From: Anthonomus grandis grandis
Lineage: Eukaryota; Arthropoda; Insecta; Coleoptera; Curculionidae
Reading direction: 5' to 3'
DNA: 64,000 nucleotides
NCBI RefSeq assembly: GCF_022605725.1
Contig: NC_065561.1
Location: 19,506,256-19,570,255 of the forward strand
Shown here one piece after another: positions 10,701-25,800 of this stretch. Numbering within the stretch: position 1 is the first letter of the stretch; each line of letters begins with the position of its first letter. The position numbers and the translations under genes were made by a program. The notes under the pieces are model-generated. The model did no database searches, was not told the origin of the DNA, and saw only the letters and a list, made by a program, of their open reading frames with translations.

Positions 10701-12840
10701 TTTACGAATTTTCAAAGTGCTATAATTTCACTTGTTCTGGTCGAATTCCGTTATAATCCGGTGTTTTCGTAATGAAGGTGATGGGAATAAGCCGCTGATA
10801 GGGATTTCTATAGCTAATTTCGGGTTTAAAGAAAATCGATTTTTCGCATTTTCAAAGTGCTGTAATTCCCTTAGTTTTTCTCGAAACTCATTATAACCCG
10901 GTGTTTTCGTGTTGTAGGTGATGGGAACAAGCCGCTGGTATACTTAGTTCAAATTCGAAAAAAATCAATTTTTGGTGAAAAATTCGATACGGGGGGGTAT
11001 ACCCTTAAAATGAAAAATCCCAAACTTTGGAGGTCCATATCTCGGCTTCTATGGGCACTATCGGGAAAATTCCAACGGTTTTGGCTTAGTTTCGTCCTTC
11101 TGAATCCAACGAGACCATCCGCAAGGTCGTAGCTCCCATATTAGCTGAGATCTCGCATTTTTGTAGCCCATTTTTGGGCTCAAAAACGGGGTCGAAAATT
11201 GACTTTTTTACGAATTTTCAAAGTGCTATAATTCCACTTGTTCTGGTCGAATTCCGTTATAATCCGGTGTTTTCGTAATGTAGGTGATGGGAATAAGCCG
11301 CTGATAGGGATTTCTATAGCTAATTTCGGATTTAAAGAAAATCGATTTTTCGCATTTTCAAAGTGCTGTAATTCCCTTAGTTTTTCTCGAAACTCATTAT
11401 AACCCGGTGTTTTCGTGTTGTAGGTGATGGGAACAAGCCGCTGGTATATTTAGTTCAAATTCGAAAAAAAATCAATTTTTGGTGAAAAATTCGATACGGG
11501 GGGGTATACCCTTAAAATGAAAAATCCCAAACTTTGGAGGTCCATATCTCGGCTTCTATGGGCACTATCGGGAAAATTCCAACGGTTTTGGCTTAGTTTC
11601 GTCCTTCTGAATCCAACGAGACCATCCGCAAGGTCGTAGCTCCCATATTAGCTGAGATCTCGCATTTTTGTAGCCCATTTTTGGGCTCAAAAACGGGGTC
11701 GAAAATTGACTTTTTTACGAATTTTCAAAGTGCTATAATTCCACTTGTTCTGGTCGAATTCCGTTATAATCCGGTGTTTTCGTAATGTAGGTGATGGGAA
11801 TAAGCCGCTGATAGGGATTTCTATAGCTAATTTCGGGTTTAAAGAAAATCGATTTTTCGCATTTTCAAAGTGCTGTAATTCCCTTAGTTTTTCTCGAAAC
11901 TCATTATAACCCGGTGTTTTCGTGTTGTAGGTGATGGGAACAAGCCGCTGGTATAGTTAGTTCAAATTCGAAAAAAATCAATTTTTGGTGAAAAATTCGA
12001 TACGGGGGGGTATACCCTTAAAATGAAAAATCCCAAACTTTGGAGGTCCATATCTCGGCTTCTATGGGCACTATCGGGAAAATTCCAACGGTTTTGACTT
12101 AGTTTCGTCCTTTTGAATCCAACGAGACCATCCGCAAGGTCGTAGCTCTTATATTAGCTGAGATCTCGCATTTTTGTAGCCCATTTTTGGGCTCAAAAAC
12201 GGGGTCGAAAATTGACTTTTTTACGAATTTTCAAAGTGGTATAATTCCACTTGTTCTGGTCGAATTCCGTTATAATCCGGTGTTTTCGTAATGTAGGTGA
12301 TGGGAATAAGCCGCTGATAGGGATTTCTATAGCTAATTTCGGGTTTAAAGAAAATCGATTTTTCGCATTTTCAAAGTGCTGTAATCCCTTAGTTTTTCTC
12401 GAAACTCATTATAACCCGGTGTTTTCGTGTTGTAGGTGATGGGAACAAGCCGCTGGTATAGTTAGTTCAAATTCGAAAAAAATCAATTTTTGGTGAAAAA
12501 TTCGATACGGGGGGGTATACCCTTAAAATGAAAAATCCCAAACTTTGGAGGTCCATATCTCGGCTTCTATAGGCACTATCGGAAAAATTCCAACGGTTTT
12601 GGCTTAGTTTCGTCCTTCTGAATCCAACGAGACCATCCGCAAGGTCGTAGCTCCCATATTAGCTGAGATCTCGCATTTTTGTAGCCCATTTTTGGGCTCA
12701 AAAACGGGGTCGAAAATTGACTTTTTTACGAATTTTCAAAGTGCTATAATTCCACTTGTTCTGGTCGAATTCCGTTATAATCCGGTGTTTTCGTAATGTA
12801 GGTGATATGAATAAGCCACTGATAGGGGTTTCTATAACTA
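7741..12840. repeat. Higher-order block of about ten monomers, copy A
   Basis: A run of monomers with a distinctive order of marker variants. These are CCGCTTTTAGGG (about 7757), CTCTAATATT three times (8097, 8603, 9109), CTATAGGCAC (9531), GTGTTATAATTCC with GTTAAAATCC (about 10210-10250), TATAATTTCAC with AATGAAGG (10721-10775), and GTGGTATAATTCC with a one-base deletion (about 12237-12385). The same ordered series recurs from 13812. Confidence 0.8.
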
Positions 12841-13811
12841 ATTTCGGGTTTAAAGAAAATCGATTTTTCGCATTTTCAAAGTGCTGTAATTCCCTTAGTT
12901 TTTCTCGAAACTCATTATAACCCGGTGTTTTCGTGTTGTAGGTGATGGGAACAAGCCGCTGGTATAGTTAGTTCAAATTCGAAAAAAATCAATTTTTGGT
13001 GAAAAATTCGATACGGGGGGGTATACCCTTAAAATGAAAAATCCCAAACTTTGGAGGTCCATATCTCGGCTTCTATAGGCACTATCGGAAAAATTCCAAC
13101 GGTTTTGGCTTAGTTTCGTCCTTCTGAATCCAACGAGACCATCCGCAAGGTCGTAGCTTCCATATTAGCTGAGATCTCGCATTTTTGTAGCCCATTTTTG
13201 GGCTCAAAAACGGGGTCGAAAATTGACTTTTTTACGAATTTTCAAAGTGCTATAATTCCACTTGTTCTGGTCGAATTCCGTTATAATCCGGTGTTTTCGT
13301 AATGTAGGTGATATGAATAAGCCACTGATAGGGGTTTCTATAACTAATTTCGGGTTTAAAGAAAATCGATTTTTCGCATTTTCAAAGTGCTGTAATTCCC
13401 TTAGTTTTTCTCGAAACTCATTATAACCCGGTGTTTTCGTGTTGTAGGTGATGGGAACAAGCCGCTGGTATAGTTAGTTCAAATTCGAAAAAAATCAATT
13501 TTTGGTGAAAAATTCGATACGGGGGGGTATACCCTTAAAATGAAAAATCCCAAACTTTGGAGGTCCATATATCGGCTTCTATGGGCACTATCGGGAAAAT
13601 TCCAACGGTTTTGACTTAGTTTCGTCCTTTTGAATCCAACGAGACCATCCGCAAGGTCGTAGCTCTTATATTAGCTGAGATCTCGCATTTTTGTAGCCCA
13701 TTTTTGGGCTCAAAAACGGGGTCGAAAATTGACTTTTTTACGAATTTTCAAAGTGCTATAATTCCACTTGTTCTGGTCGAATTCCGTTATAATCCGGTGT
13801 TTTCGTAATGT

Positions 13812-16800
13812 AGGTGATGGGAATAAGCCGCTTTTAGGGATTTCTATAGCTAATTTCGGGTTTAAAGAAAATCGATTTTTCGCATTTTCAAAGTGCTGTA
13901 ATTCCCTTAGTTTTTCTCCAAACTCATTATAACCCGGTGTTTTCGTGTTGTAGGTGATGGGAACAAGCCGCTGGTAGAGTTAGTTCAAATTCGAAAAAAA
14001 TCAATTTTTGGTGAAAAATTCGATACGGTGGGGTATACCCTTAAAATGAAAAATCCCAAACTTTGGAGGTCCATATCTCGGCTTCTATGGGCACTATCGG
14101 GAAAATTCCAACGGTTTTGGCTTAGTTTCGTCCTTCTGAATCCAACGAGACCATCCGCAAGGTCGTAGCTCTAATATTAGCTGAGATCTCGCATTTTTGT
14201 AGCCCATTTTTGGGCTCAAAAACGGGGTCGAAAATTGACTTTTTTACGAATTTTCAAAGTGCTATAATTCCACTTGTTCTGGTCGAATTCCGTTATAATC
14301 CGGTGTTTTCGTAATGTAGGTGATGGGAATAAGCCGCTGATAGGGATTTCTATAGCTAATTTCGGGTTTAAAGAAAATCGATTTTTCGCATTTTCAAAGT
14401 GCTGTAATTCCCTTAGTTTTTCTCGAAACTCATTATAACCCGGTGTTTTCGTGTTGTAGGTGATGGGAACAAGCCGCTGGTATACTTAGTTCAAATTCGA
14501 AAAAAATCAATTTTTGGTGAAAAATTCGATACGGGGGGGTATACCCTTAAAATGAAAAATCCCAAACTTTGGAGGTCCATATCTCGGCTTCTATGGGCAC
14601 TATCGGGAAAATTCCAACGGTTTTGGCTTAGTTTCGTCCTTCTGAATCCAACGAGACCATCCGCAAGGTCGTAGCTCTAATATTAGCTGAGATCTCGCAT
14701 TTTTGTAGCCCATTTTTGGGCTCAAAAACGGGGTCGAAAATTGACTTTTTTACGAATTTTCAAAGTGCTATAATTCCACTTGTTCTGGTCGAATTCCGTT
14801 ATAATCCGGTGTTTTCGTAATGTAGGTGATGGGAATAAGCCGCTGATAGGGATTTCTATAGCTAATTTCGGGTTTAAAGAAAATCGATTTTTCGCATTTT
14901 CAAAGTGCTGTAATTCCCTTAGTTTTTCTCGAAACTCATTATAACCCGGTGTTTTCGTGTTGTAGGTGATGGGAACAAGCCGCTGGTATAGTTAGTTCAA
15001 ATTCGAAAAAAATCAATTTTTGGTGAAAAATTCGATACGGGGGGGTATACCCTTAAAATGAAAAATCCCAAACTTTGGAGGTCCATATCTCGGCTTCTAT
15101 AGGCACTATCGGGAAAATTCCAACGGTTTTGGCTTAGTTTCGTCCTTCTGAATCCAACGAGACCATCCGCAAGGTCGTAGCTCTTATATTAGCTGAGATC
15201 TCGCATTTTTGTAGCCCATTTTTGGGCTCAAAAACGGGGTCGAAAATTGACTTTTTTACGAATTTTCAAAGTGCTATAATTCCACTTGTTCTGGTCGAAT
15301 TCCGTTATAATCCGGTGTTTTCGTAATGTAGGTGATGGGAATAAGCCGCTGATAGGGATTTCTATAGCTAATTTCGGGTTTAAAGAAAATCGATTTTTCG
15401 CATTTTCAAAGTGCTGTAATTCCCTTAGTTTTTCTCGAAACTCATTATAACCCGGTGTTTTCGTGTTGTAGGTGATGGGAACAAGCCGCTGGTATAGTTA
15501 GTTCAAATTCGAAAAAAATCAATTTTTGGTGAAAAATTCGATACGGGGGGGTATACCCTTAAAATGAAAAATCCCAAACTTTGGAGGTCCATATCTCGGC
15601 TTCTATGGGCACTATCGGGAAAATTCCAACGGTTTTGACTTAGTTTCGTCCTTCTGAATCCAACGAGACCATCCGCAAGGTCGTAGCTCTAATATTAGCT
15701 GAGATCTCGCATTTTTGTAGCCCATTTTTGGGCTCAAAAACGGGGTCGAAAATTGACTTTTTTACGAATTTTCAAAGTGTTATAATTCCACTTGTTCTGG
15801 TCGAATTCCGTTAAAATCCGGTGTTTTCGTAATGTAGGTGATGGGAATAAGCCGCTGATAGGGATTTCTATAGCTAATTTCGGGTTTAAAGAAAATCGAT
15901 TTTTCGCATTTTCAAAGTGCTGTAATTCCCTTAGTTTTTCTCGAAACTCATTATAACCCGGTGTTTTCGTGTTGTAGGTGATGGGAACAAGCCGCTGGTA
16001 TAGTTAGTTCAAATTCGAAAAAAATCAATTTTTGGTGAAAAATTCGATACGGGGGGGTATACCCTTAAAATGAAAAATCCCAAACTTTGGAGGTCCATAT
16101 CTCGGCTTCTATGGGCACTATCGGGAAAATTCCAACGGTTTTGACTTAGTTTCGTCCTTCTGAATCCAACGAGACCATCCGCAAGGTCGTAGCTCTTATA
16201 TTAGCTGAGATCTCGCATTTTTGTAGCCCATTTTTGGGCTCAAAAACGGGGTCGAAAATTGACTTTTTTACGAATTTTCAAAGTGCTATAATTTCACTTG
16301 TTCTGGTCGAATTCCGTTATAATCCGGTGTTTTCGTAATGAAGGTGATGGGAATAAGCCGCTGATAGGGATTTCTATAGCTAATTTCGGGTTTAAAGAAA
16401 ATCGATTTTTCGCATTTTCAAAGTGCTGTAATTCCCTTAGTTTTTCTCGAAACTCATTATAACCCGGTGTTTTCGTGTTGTAGGTGATGGGAACAAGCCG
16501 CTGGTATACTTAGTTCAAATTCGAAAAAAATCAATTTTTGGTGAAAAATTCGATACGGGGGGGTATACCCTTAAAATGAAAAATCCCAAACTTTGGAGGT
16601 CCATATCTCGGCTTCTATGGGCACTATCGGGAAAATTCCAACGGTTTTGGCTTAGTTTCGTCCTTCTGAATCCAACGAGACCATCCGCAAGGTCGTAGCT
16701 CCCATATTAGCTGAGATCTCGCATTTTTGTAGCCCATTTTTGGGCTCAAAAACGGGGTCGAAAATTGACTTTTTTACGAATTTTCAAAGTGCTATAATTC

Positions 16801-17900
16801 CACTTGTTCTGGTCGAATTCCGTTATAATCCGGTGTTTTCGTAATGTAGGTGATGGGAATAAGCCGCTGATAGGGATTTCTATAGCTAATTTCGGGTTTA
16901 AAGAAAATCGATTTTTCGCATTTTCAAAGTGCTGTAATTCCCTTAGTTTTTCTCGAAACTCATTATAACCCGGTGTTTTCGTGTTGTAGGTGATGGGAAC
17001 AAGCCGCTGGTATAGTTAGTTCAAATTCGAAAAAAATCAATTTTTGGTGAAAAATTCGATACGGGGGGGTATACCCTTAAAATGAAAAATCCCAAACTTT
17101 GGAGGTCCATATCTCGGCTTCTATGGGCACTATCGGGAAAATTCCAACGGTTTTGACTTAGTTTCGTCCTTTTGAATCCAACGAGACCATCCGCAAGGTC
17201 GTAGCTCTTATATTAGCTGAGATCTCGCATTTTTGTAGCCCATTTTTGGGCTCAAAAACGGGGTCGAAAATTGACTTTTTTACGAATTTTCAAAGTGGTA
17301 TAATTCCACTTGTTCTGGTCGAATTCCGTTATAATCCGGTGTTTTCGTAATGTAGGTGATGGGAATAAGCCGCTGATAGGGATTTCTATAGCTAATTTCG
17401 GGTTTAAAGAAAATCGATTTTTCGCATTTTCAAAGTGCTGTAATCCCTTAGTTTTTCTCGAAACTCATTATAACCCGGTGTTTTCGTGTTGTAGGTGATG
17501 GGAACAAGCCGCTGGTATAGTTAGTTCAAATTCGAAAAAAATCAATTTTTGGTGAAAAATTCGATACGGGGGGGTATACCCTTAAAATGAAAAATCCCAA
17601 ACTTTGGAGGTCCATATCTCGGCTTCTATAGGCACTATCGGAAAAATTCCAACGGTTTTGGCTTAGTTTCGTCCTTCTGAATCCAACGAGACCATCCGCA
17701 AGGTCGTAGCTCCCATATTAGCTGAGATCTCGCATTTTTGTAGCCCATTTTTGGGCTCAAAAACGGGGTCGAAAATTGACTTTTTTACGAATTTTCAAAG
17801 TGCTATAATTCCACTTGTTCTGGTCGAATTCCGTTATAATCCGGTGTTTTCGTAATGTAGGTGATATGAATAAGCCACTGATAGGGGTTTCTATAACTAA
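13812..17900. repeat. Higher-order block, copy B (duplicate of 7741-12840)
   Basis: Carries the same marker order as copy A. The offset is 6072 bp (12 x 506) at CCGCTTTTAGGG and at the first CTCTAATATT, then 5566 bp (11 x 506) from CTATAGGCAC onward. It is 5059 bp at the GTGGTATAATTCC monomer. So copy B has one monomer fewer in the CTCTAATATT run, and lacks the 507-bp monomer with an extra A near 11468. A third partial copy of the CCGCTTTTAGGG marker is at 18382. Confidence 0.8.
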
Positions 17901-20900
17901 TTTCGGGTTTAAAGAAAATCGATTTTTCGCATTTTCAAAGTGCTGTAATTCCCTTAGTTTTTCTCGAAACTCATTATAACCCGGTGTTTTCGTGTTGTAG
18001 GTGATGGGAACAAGCCGCTGGTATAGTTAGTTCAAATTCGAAAAAAATCAATTTTTGGTGAAAAATTCGATACGGGGGGGTATACCCTTAAAATGAAAAA
18101 TCCCAAACTTTGGAGGTCCATATATCGGCTTCTATGGGCACTATCGGGAAAATTCCAACGGTTTTGACTTAGTTTCGTCCTTTTGAATCCAACGAGACCA
18201 TCCGCAAGGTCGTAGCTCTTATATTAGCTGAGATCTCGCATTTTTGTAGCCCATTTTTGGGCTCAAAAACGGGGTCGAAAATTGACTTTTTTACGAATTT
18301 TCAAAGTGCTATAATTCCACTTGTTCTGGTCGAATTCCGTTATAATCCGGTGTTTTCGTAATGTAGGTGATGGGAATAAGCCGCTTTTAGGGATTTCTAT
18401 AGCTAATTTCGGGTTTAAAGAAAATCGATTTTTCGCATTTTCAAAGTGCTGTAATTCCCTTAGTTTTTCTCCAAACTCATTATAACCCGGTGTTTTCGTG
18501 TTGTAGGTGATGGGAACAAGCCGCTGGTAGAGTTAGTTCAAATTCGAAAAAAATCAATTTTTGGTGAAAAATTCGATACGGTGGGGTATACCCTTAAAAT
18601 GAAAAATCCCAAATTTTGGAGGTCCATATCTCGGCTTCTATGGGCACTATCGGGAAAATTCCAACGGTTTTGACTTAGTTTCGTCCTTCTGAATCCAACG
18701 AGACCATCCGCAAGGTCGTAGCTCTTATATTAGCTGAGATCTCGCATTTTTGTAGCCCATTTTTGGGCTCAAAAACGGGGTCGAAAATTGACTTTTTTAC
18801 GAATTTTCAAAGTGTTATAATTCCACTTGTTCTGGTCGAATTCCGTTAAAATCCGGTGTTTTCGTAATGTAGGTGATGGGAATAAGCCGCTGATAGGGAT
18901 TTCTATAGCTAATTTCGGGTTTAAAGAAAATCGATTTTTCGCATTTTCAAAGTGCTGTAATTCCCTTAGTTTTTCTCGAAACTCATTATAACCCGGTGTT
19001 TTCGTGTTGTAGGTGATGGGAACAAGCCGCTGGTATAGTTAGTTCAAATTCGAAAAAAATCAATTTTTGGTAAAAATTCGATACTGGGGGGTATACCCTT
19101 AAAATGAAAAATCCCAAACTTTGGAGGTCCATATCTCGGCTTCTATGGGCACTATCGGGAAAATTCCAACGGTTTTGACTTAGTTTCGTCCTTCTGAATC
19201 CAACGAGACCATCCGCAAGGTCGTAGCTCGAATATTAGCTGAGATCTCGCATTTTTGTAGCCCATTTTTGGGCTCAAAAACGGGGTCGAAAATTGACATT
19301 TTTACGAATTTTCAAAGTGTTATAATTCCACTTGTTCTGGTCGAATTCCGTTAAAATCCGGTGTTTTCGTAATGTAGGTGATGGGAATAAGCCGCTGATA
19401 GGGATTTCTATAGCTAATTTCGGGTTTAAAGAAAATCGATTTTTCGCATTTTCAAAGTGCTGTAATTCCCTTAGTTTTTCTCGAAACTCATTATAACCCG
19501 GTGTTTTCGTGTTGTAGGTGATGGGAACAAGCCGCCGGTATAGTTAGTTCAAATTCGAAAAAAATCAATTTTTGGTGAAAAATTCGATACGGGGGGGTAT
19601 ACCCTTAAAATGAAAAATCCCAAACTTTGGAGGTCCATATCTCGGCTTCTATGGGCACTATCGGGAAAATTCCAACGGTTTTGACTTAGTTTCGTCCTTC
19701 TGAATCCAACGAGACCATCCGCAAGGTCGTAGCTCCCATATTAGCTGAGATCTCGCATTTTTGTAGCTCATTTTTGGGCTCAAAAACGGGGTCGAAAATT
19801 GACTTTTTTACGAATTTTCAAAGTGCTATAATTCCACTTGTTCTGGTCGAATTCCGTTATAATCCGGTGTTTTCGTAATGTAGGTGATATGAATAAGCCA
19901 CTGATAGGGGTTTCTATAACTAATTTCGGGTTTAAAGAAAATCGATTTTTCGCATTTTCAAAGTGCTGTAATTCCCTTAGTTTTTCTCGAAACTCATTAT
20001 AACCCGGTGTTTTCGTGTTGTAGGTGATGGGAACAAGCCGCCGGTATAGTTAGTTCAAATTCGAAAAAAATCAATTTTTGGTGAAAAATTCGATACGGGG
20101 GGGTATACCCTTAAAATGAAAAATCCCAAACTTTGGAGGTCCATATCTCGGCTTCTATGGGCACTATCGGGAAAATTCCAACGGTTTTGACTTAGTTTCG
20201 TCCTTCTGAATCCAACGAGACCATCCGCAAGGTCGTAGCTCTTATATTAGCTGAGATCTCGCATTTTTGTAGCCCATTTTTGGGCTCAAAAACGGGGTCG
20301 AAAATTGACTTTTTTACGAATTTTCAAAGTGCTATAATTTCACTTGTTCTGGTCGAATTCCGTTATAATCCGGTGTTTTCGTAATGAAGGTGATGGGAAT
20401 AAGCCGCTGATAGGGATTTCTATAGCTAATTTCGGGTTTAAAGAAAATCGATTTTTCGCATTTTCAAAGTGCTGTAATTCCCTTAGTTTTTCTCGAAACT
20501 CATTATAACCCGGTGTTTTCGTGTTGTAGGTGATGGGAACAAGCCGCTGGTATAGTTAGTTCAAATTCGAAAAAAATCAATTTTTGGTGAAAAATTCGAT
20601 ACGGGGGGGTATACCCTTAAAATGAAAAATCCCAAACTTTGGAGGTCCATATCTCGGCTTCTATAGGCACTATCGGAAAAATTCCAACGGTTTTGGCTTA
20701 GTTTCGTCCTTCTGAATCCAACGAGACCATCCGCAAGGTCGTAGCTCCCATATTAGCTGAGATCTCGCATTTTTGTAGCCCATTTTTGGGCTCAAAAACG
20801 GGGTCGAAAATTGACTTTTTTACGAATTTTCAAAGTGCTATAATTCCACTTGTTCTGGTCGAATTCCGTTATAATCCGGTGTTTTCGTAATGTAGGTGAT

Positions 20901-22840
20901 ATGAATAAGCCACTGATAGGGGTTTCTATAACTAATTTCGGGTTTAAAGAAAATCGATTTTTCGCATTTTCAAAGTGCTGTAATTCCCTTAGTTTTTCTC
21001 GAAACTCATTATAACCCGGTGTTTTCGTGTTGTAGGTGATGGGAACAAGCCGCTGGTATAGTTAGTTCAAATTCGAAAAAAATCAATTTTTGGTGAAAAA
21101 TTCGATACGGGGGGGTATACCCTTAAAATGAAAAATCCCAAACTTTGGAGGTCCATATCTCGGCTTCTATGGGCACTATCGGGAAAATTCCAACGGTTTT
21201 GGCTTAGTTTCGTCCTTCTGAATCCAACGAGACCATCCGCAAGGTCGTAGCTCTTATATTAGCTGAGATCTCGCATTTTTGTAGCCCATTTTTGGGCTCA
21301 AAAACGGGGTCGAAAATTGACTTTTTTACGAATTTTCAAAGTGCTATAATTCCACTTGTTCTGGTCGAATTCCGTTATAATCCGGTGTTTTCGTAATGTA
21401 GGTGATGGGAATAAGCCGCTGATAGGGATTTCAATAGCTAATTTCGGGTTTAAAGAAAATCGATTTTTCGCATTTTCAAAGTGCTGTAATTCCCTTAGTT
21501 TTTCTCGAAACTCATTATAACCCGGTGTTTTCGTGTTGTAGGTGATGGGAACAAGCCGCTGGTATAGTTAGTTCAAATTCGAAAAAAATCAATTTTTGGT
21601 AAAAAATTCGATACGGGGGGGTATACCCTTAAAATGAAAAATCCCAAACTTTGGAGGTCCATATCTCGGCTTCTATGGGCACTATCGGGAAAATTCCAAC
21701 GGTTTTGGCTTAGTTTCGTCCTTCTGAATCCAACGAGACCATCCGCAAGGTCGTAGCTCCCATATTAGCTGAGATCTCGCATTTTTGTAGCCCATTTTTG
21801 GGCTCAAAAACGGGGTCGAAAATTGACTTTTTTACGAATTTTCAAAGTGCTATAATTTCACTTGTTCTGGTCGAATTCCGTTATAATCCGGTGTTTTCGT
21901 AATGAAGGTGATGGGAATAAGCCGCTGATAGGGATTTCTATAGCTAATTTCGGGTTTAAAGAAAATCGATTTTTCGCATTTTCAAAGTGCTGTAATTCCC
22001 TTAGTTTTTCTCGAAACTCATTATAACCCGGTGTTTTCGTGTTGTAGGTGATGGGAACAAGCCGCTGGTATAGTTAGTTCAAATTCGAAAAAAATCAATT
22101 TTTGGTGAAAAATTCGATACGGGGGGGTATACCCTTAAAATGAAAAATCCCAAACTTTGGAGGTCCATATCTCGGCTTCTATAGGCACTATCGGAAAAAT
22201 TCCAACGGTTTTGGCTTAGTTTCGTCCTTCTGAATCCAACGAGACCATCCGCAAGGTCGTAGCTCCCATATTAGCTGAGATCTCGCATTTTTGTAGCCCA
22301 TTTTTGGGCTCAAAAACGGGGTCGAAAATTGACTTTTTTACGAATTTTCAAAGTGCTATAATTCCACTTGTTCTGGTCGAATTCCGTTATAATCCGGTGT
22401 TTTCGTAATGTAGGTGATATGAATAAGCCACTGATAGGGGTTTCTATAACTAATTTCGGGTTTAAAGAAAATCGATTTTTCGCATTTTCAAAGTGCTGTA
22501 ATTCCCTTAGTTTTTCTCGAAACTCATTATAACCCGGTGTTTTCGTGTTGTAGGTGATGGGAACAAGCCGCTGGTATACTTAGTTCAAATTCGAAAAAAA
22601 TCAATTTTTGGTGAAAAATTCGATACGGGGGGGTATACCCTTAAAATGAAAAATCCCAAACTTTGGAGGTCCATATCTCGGCTTCTATGGGCACTATCGG
22701 GAAAATTCCAACGGTTTTGACTTAGTTTCGTCCTTCTGAATCCAACGAGACCATCCGCAAGGTCGTAGCTCCCATATTAGCTGAGATCTCGCATTTTTGT
22801 AGCCCATTTTTGGGCTCAAAAACGGGGTCGAAAATTGACT

Positions 22841-25800
22841 TTTTTACAAATTTTCAAAGTGCTATAATTCCACTTGTTCTGGTCGAATTCCGTTATAATC
22901 CGGTGTTTTCGTAATGTAGGTGATGGGAATAAGCCGCTGATAGGGATTTCTATAGCTAATTTCGGGTTTAAAGAAAATCGATTTTTCGCATTTTCAAAGT
23001 GCTGTAATTCCCTTAGTTTTTCTCGAAACTCATTATAACCCGGTGTTTTCGTGTTGTAGGTGATGGGAACAAGCCGCTGGTATAGTTAGTTCAAATTCGA
23101 AAAAAATCAATTTTTGGTGAAAAATTCGATACGGGGGGGTATACCCTTAAAATGAAAAATCCCAAACTTTGGAGGTCCATATCTCGGCTTCTATGGGCAC
23201 TATCGGGAAAATTCCAACGGTTTTGGCTTAGTTTCGTCCTTCTGAATCCAACGAGACCATCCGCAAGGTCGTAGCTCTTATATTAGCTGAGATCTCGCAT
23301 TTTTGTAGCCCATTTTTGGGCTCAAAAACGGGGTCGAAAATTGACTTTTTTACGAATTTTCAAAGTGCTATAATTCCACTTGTTCTGGTCGAATTCCGTT
23401 ATAATCCGGTGTTTTCGTAATGTAGGTGATATGAATAAGCCGCTGATAGGGATTTCTATAGCTAATTTCGGGTTTAAAGAAAATCGATTTTTCGCATTTT
23501 CAAAGTGCTGTAATTCCCTTAGTTTTTCTCGAAACTCATTATAACCCGGTGTTTTCGTGTTGTAGGTGATGGGAACAAGCCGCTGGTATAGTTAGTTCAA
23601 ATTCGAAAAAAATCAATTTTTGGTAAAAAATTCGATACGGGGGGGTATACCCTTAAAATGAAAAATCCCAAACTTTGGAGGTCCATATCTCGGCTTCTAT
23701 GGGCACTATCGGGAAAATTCCAACGGTTTTGGCTTAGTTTCGTCCTTCTGAATCCAACGAGACCATCCGCAAGGTCGTAGCTCCCATATTAGCTGAGATC
23801 TCGCATTTTTGTAGCCCATTTTTGGGCTCAAAAACGGGGTCGAAAATTGACTTTTTTACGAATTTTCAAAGTGCTATAATTCCACTTGTTCTGGTCGAAT
23901 TCCGTTATAATCCGGTGTTTTCGTAATGTAGGTGATGGGAATAAGCCGCTGATAGGGATTTCTATAGCTAATTTCGGGTTTAAAGAAGATCGATTTTTCG
24001 CATTTTCAAAGTGCTGTAATTCCCTTAGTTTTTCTCGAAACTCATTATAACCCGGTGTTTTCGTGTTGTAGGTGATGGGAACAAGCCGCTGGTATAGTTA
24101 GTTCAAATTCGAAAAAAATCAATTTTTGGTGAAAAATTCGATACGGGGGGGTATACCCTTAAAATGAAAAATCCCAAACTTTGGAGGTCCATATCTCGGC
24201 TTCTATGGGCACTATCGGGAAAATTCCAACGGTTTTGACTTAGTTTCGTCCTTCTGAATCCAACGAGACCATCCGCAAGGTCGTAGCTCTTATATTAGCT
24301 GAGATCTCGCATTTTTGTAGCCCATTTTTGGGCTCAAAAACGGGGTCGAAAATTGACTTTTTTACGAATTTTCAAAGTGCTATAATTTCACTTGTTCTGG
24401 TCGAATTCCGTTATAATCCGGTGTTTTCGTAATGAAGGTGATGGGAATAAGCCGCTGATAGGGATTTCTATAGCTAATTTCGGGTTTAAAGAAAATCGAT
24501 TTTTCGCATTTTCAAAGTGCTGTAATTCCCTTAGTTTTTCTCGAAACTCATTATAACCCGGTGTTTTCGTGTTGTAGGTGATGGGAACAAGCCGCTGGTA
24601 TAGTTAGTTCAAATTCGAAAAAAATCAATTTTTGGTGAAAAATTCGATACGGGGGGGTATACCCTTAAAATGAAAAATCCCAAACTTTGGAGGTCCATAT
24701 CTCGGCTTCTATAGGCACTATCGGAAAAATTCCAACGGTTTTGGCTTAGTTTCGTCCTTCTGAATCCAACGAGACCATCCGCAAGGTCGTAGCTCCCATA
24801 TTAGCTGAGATCTCGCATTTTTGTAGCCCATTTTTGGGCTCAAAAACGGGGTCGAAAATTGACTTTTTTACGAATTTTCAAAGTGCTATAATTCCACTTG
24901 TTCTGGTCGAATTCCGTTATAATCCGGTGTTTGCGTAATGTAGGTGATATGAATAAGCCACTGATAGGGGTTTCTATAACTAATTTCGGGTTTAAAGAAA
25001 ATCGATTTTTCGCATTTTCAAAGTGCTGTAATTCCCTTAGTTTTTCTCGAAACTCATTATAACCCGGTGTTTTCGTGTTGTAGGTGATGGGAACAAGCCG
25101 CTGGTATAGTTAGTTCAAATTCGAAAAAAATCAATTTTTGGTGAAAAATTCGATACGGGGGGGTATACCCTTAAAATGAAAAATCCCAAACTTTGGAGGT
25201 CCATATCTCGGCTTCTATAGGCACTATCGGAAAAATTCCAACGGTTTTGGCTTAGTTTCGTCCTTCTGAATCCAACGAGACTATCCGCAAGGTCGTAGCT
25301 CCCATATTAGCTGAGATCTCGCATTTTTGTAGCCCATTTTTGGGCTCAAAAACGGGGTCGAAAATTGACTTTTTTACGAATTTTCAAAGTGCTATAATTC
25401 CACTTGTTCTGGTCGAATTCCGTTATAATCCGGTGTTTTCGTAATGTAGGTGATATGAATAAGCCACTGATAGGGGTTTCTATAACTAATTTCGGGTTTA
25501 AAGAAAATCGATTTTTCGCATTTTCAAAGTGCTGTAATTCCCTTAGTTTTTCTCGAAACTCATTATAACCCGGTGTTTTCGTGTTGTAGGTGATGGGAAC
25601 AAGCCGCTGGTATAGTTAGTTCAAATTCGAAAAAAATCAATTTTTGGTGAAAAATTCGATACGGGGGGGTATACCCTTAAAATGAAAAATCCCAAACTTT
25701 GGAGGTCCATATCTCGGCTTCTATGGGCACTATCGGGAAAATTCCAACGGTTTTGACTTAGTTTCGTCCTTCTGAATCCAACGAGACCATCCGCAAGGTC

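Noticed and set aside
12251..12439. 62-codon plus-strand open frame, repeated identically at 17310-17498
   Set aside because: It exists only because one base is missing in this satellite monomer (TAATCCC for TAATTCCC). The two copies reflect block duplication of the satellite, not a gene.
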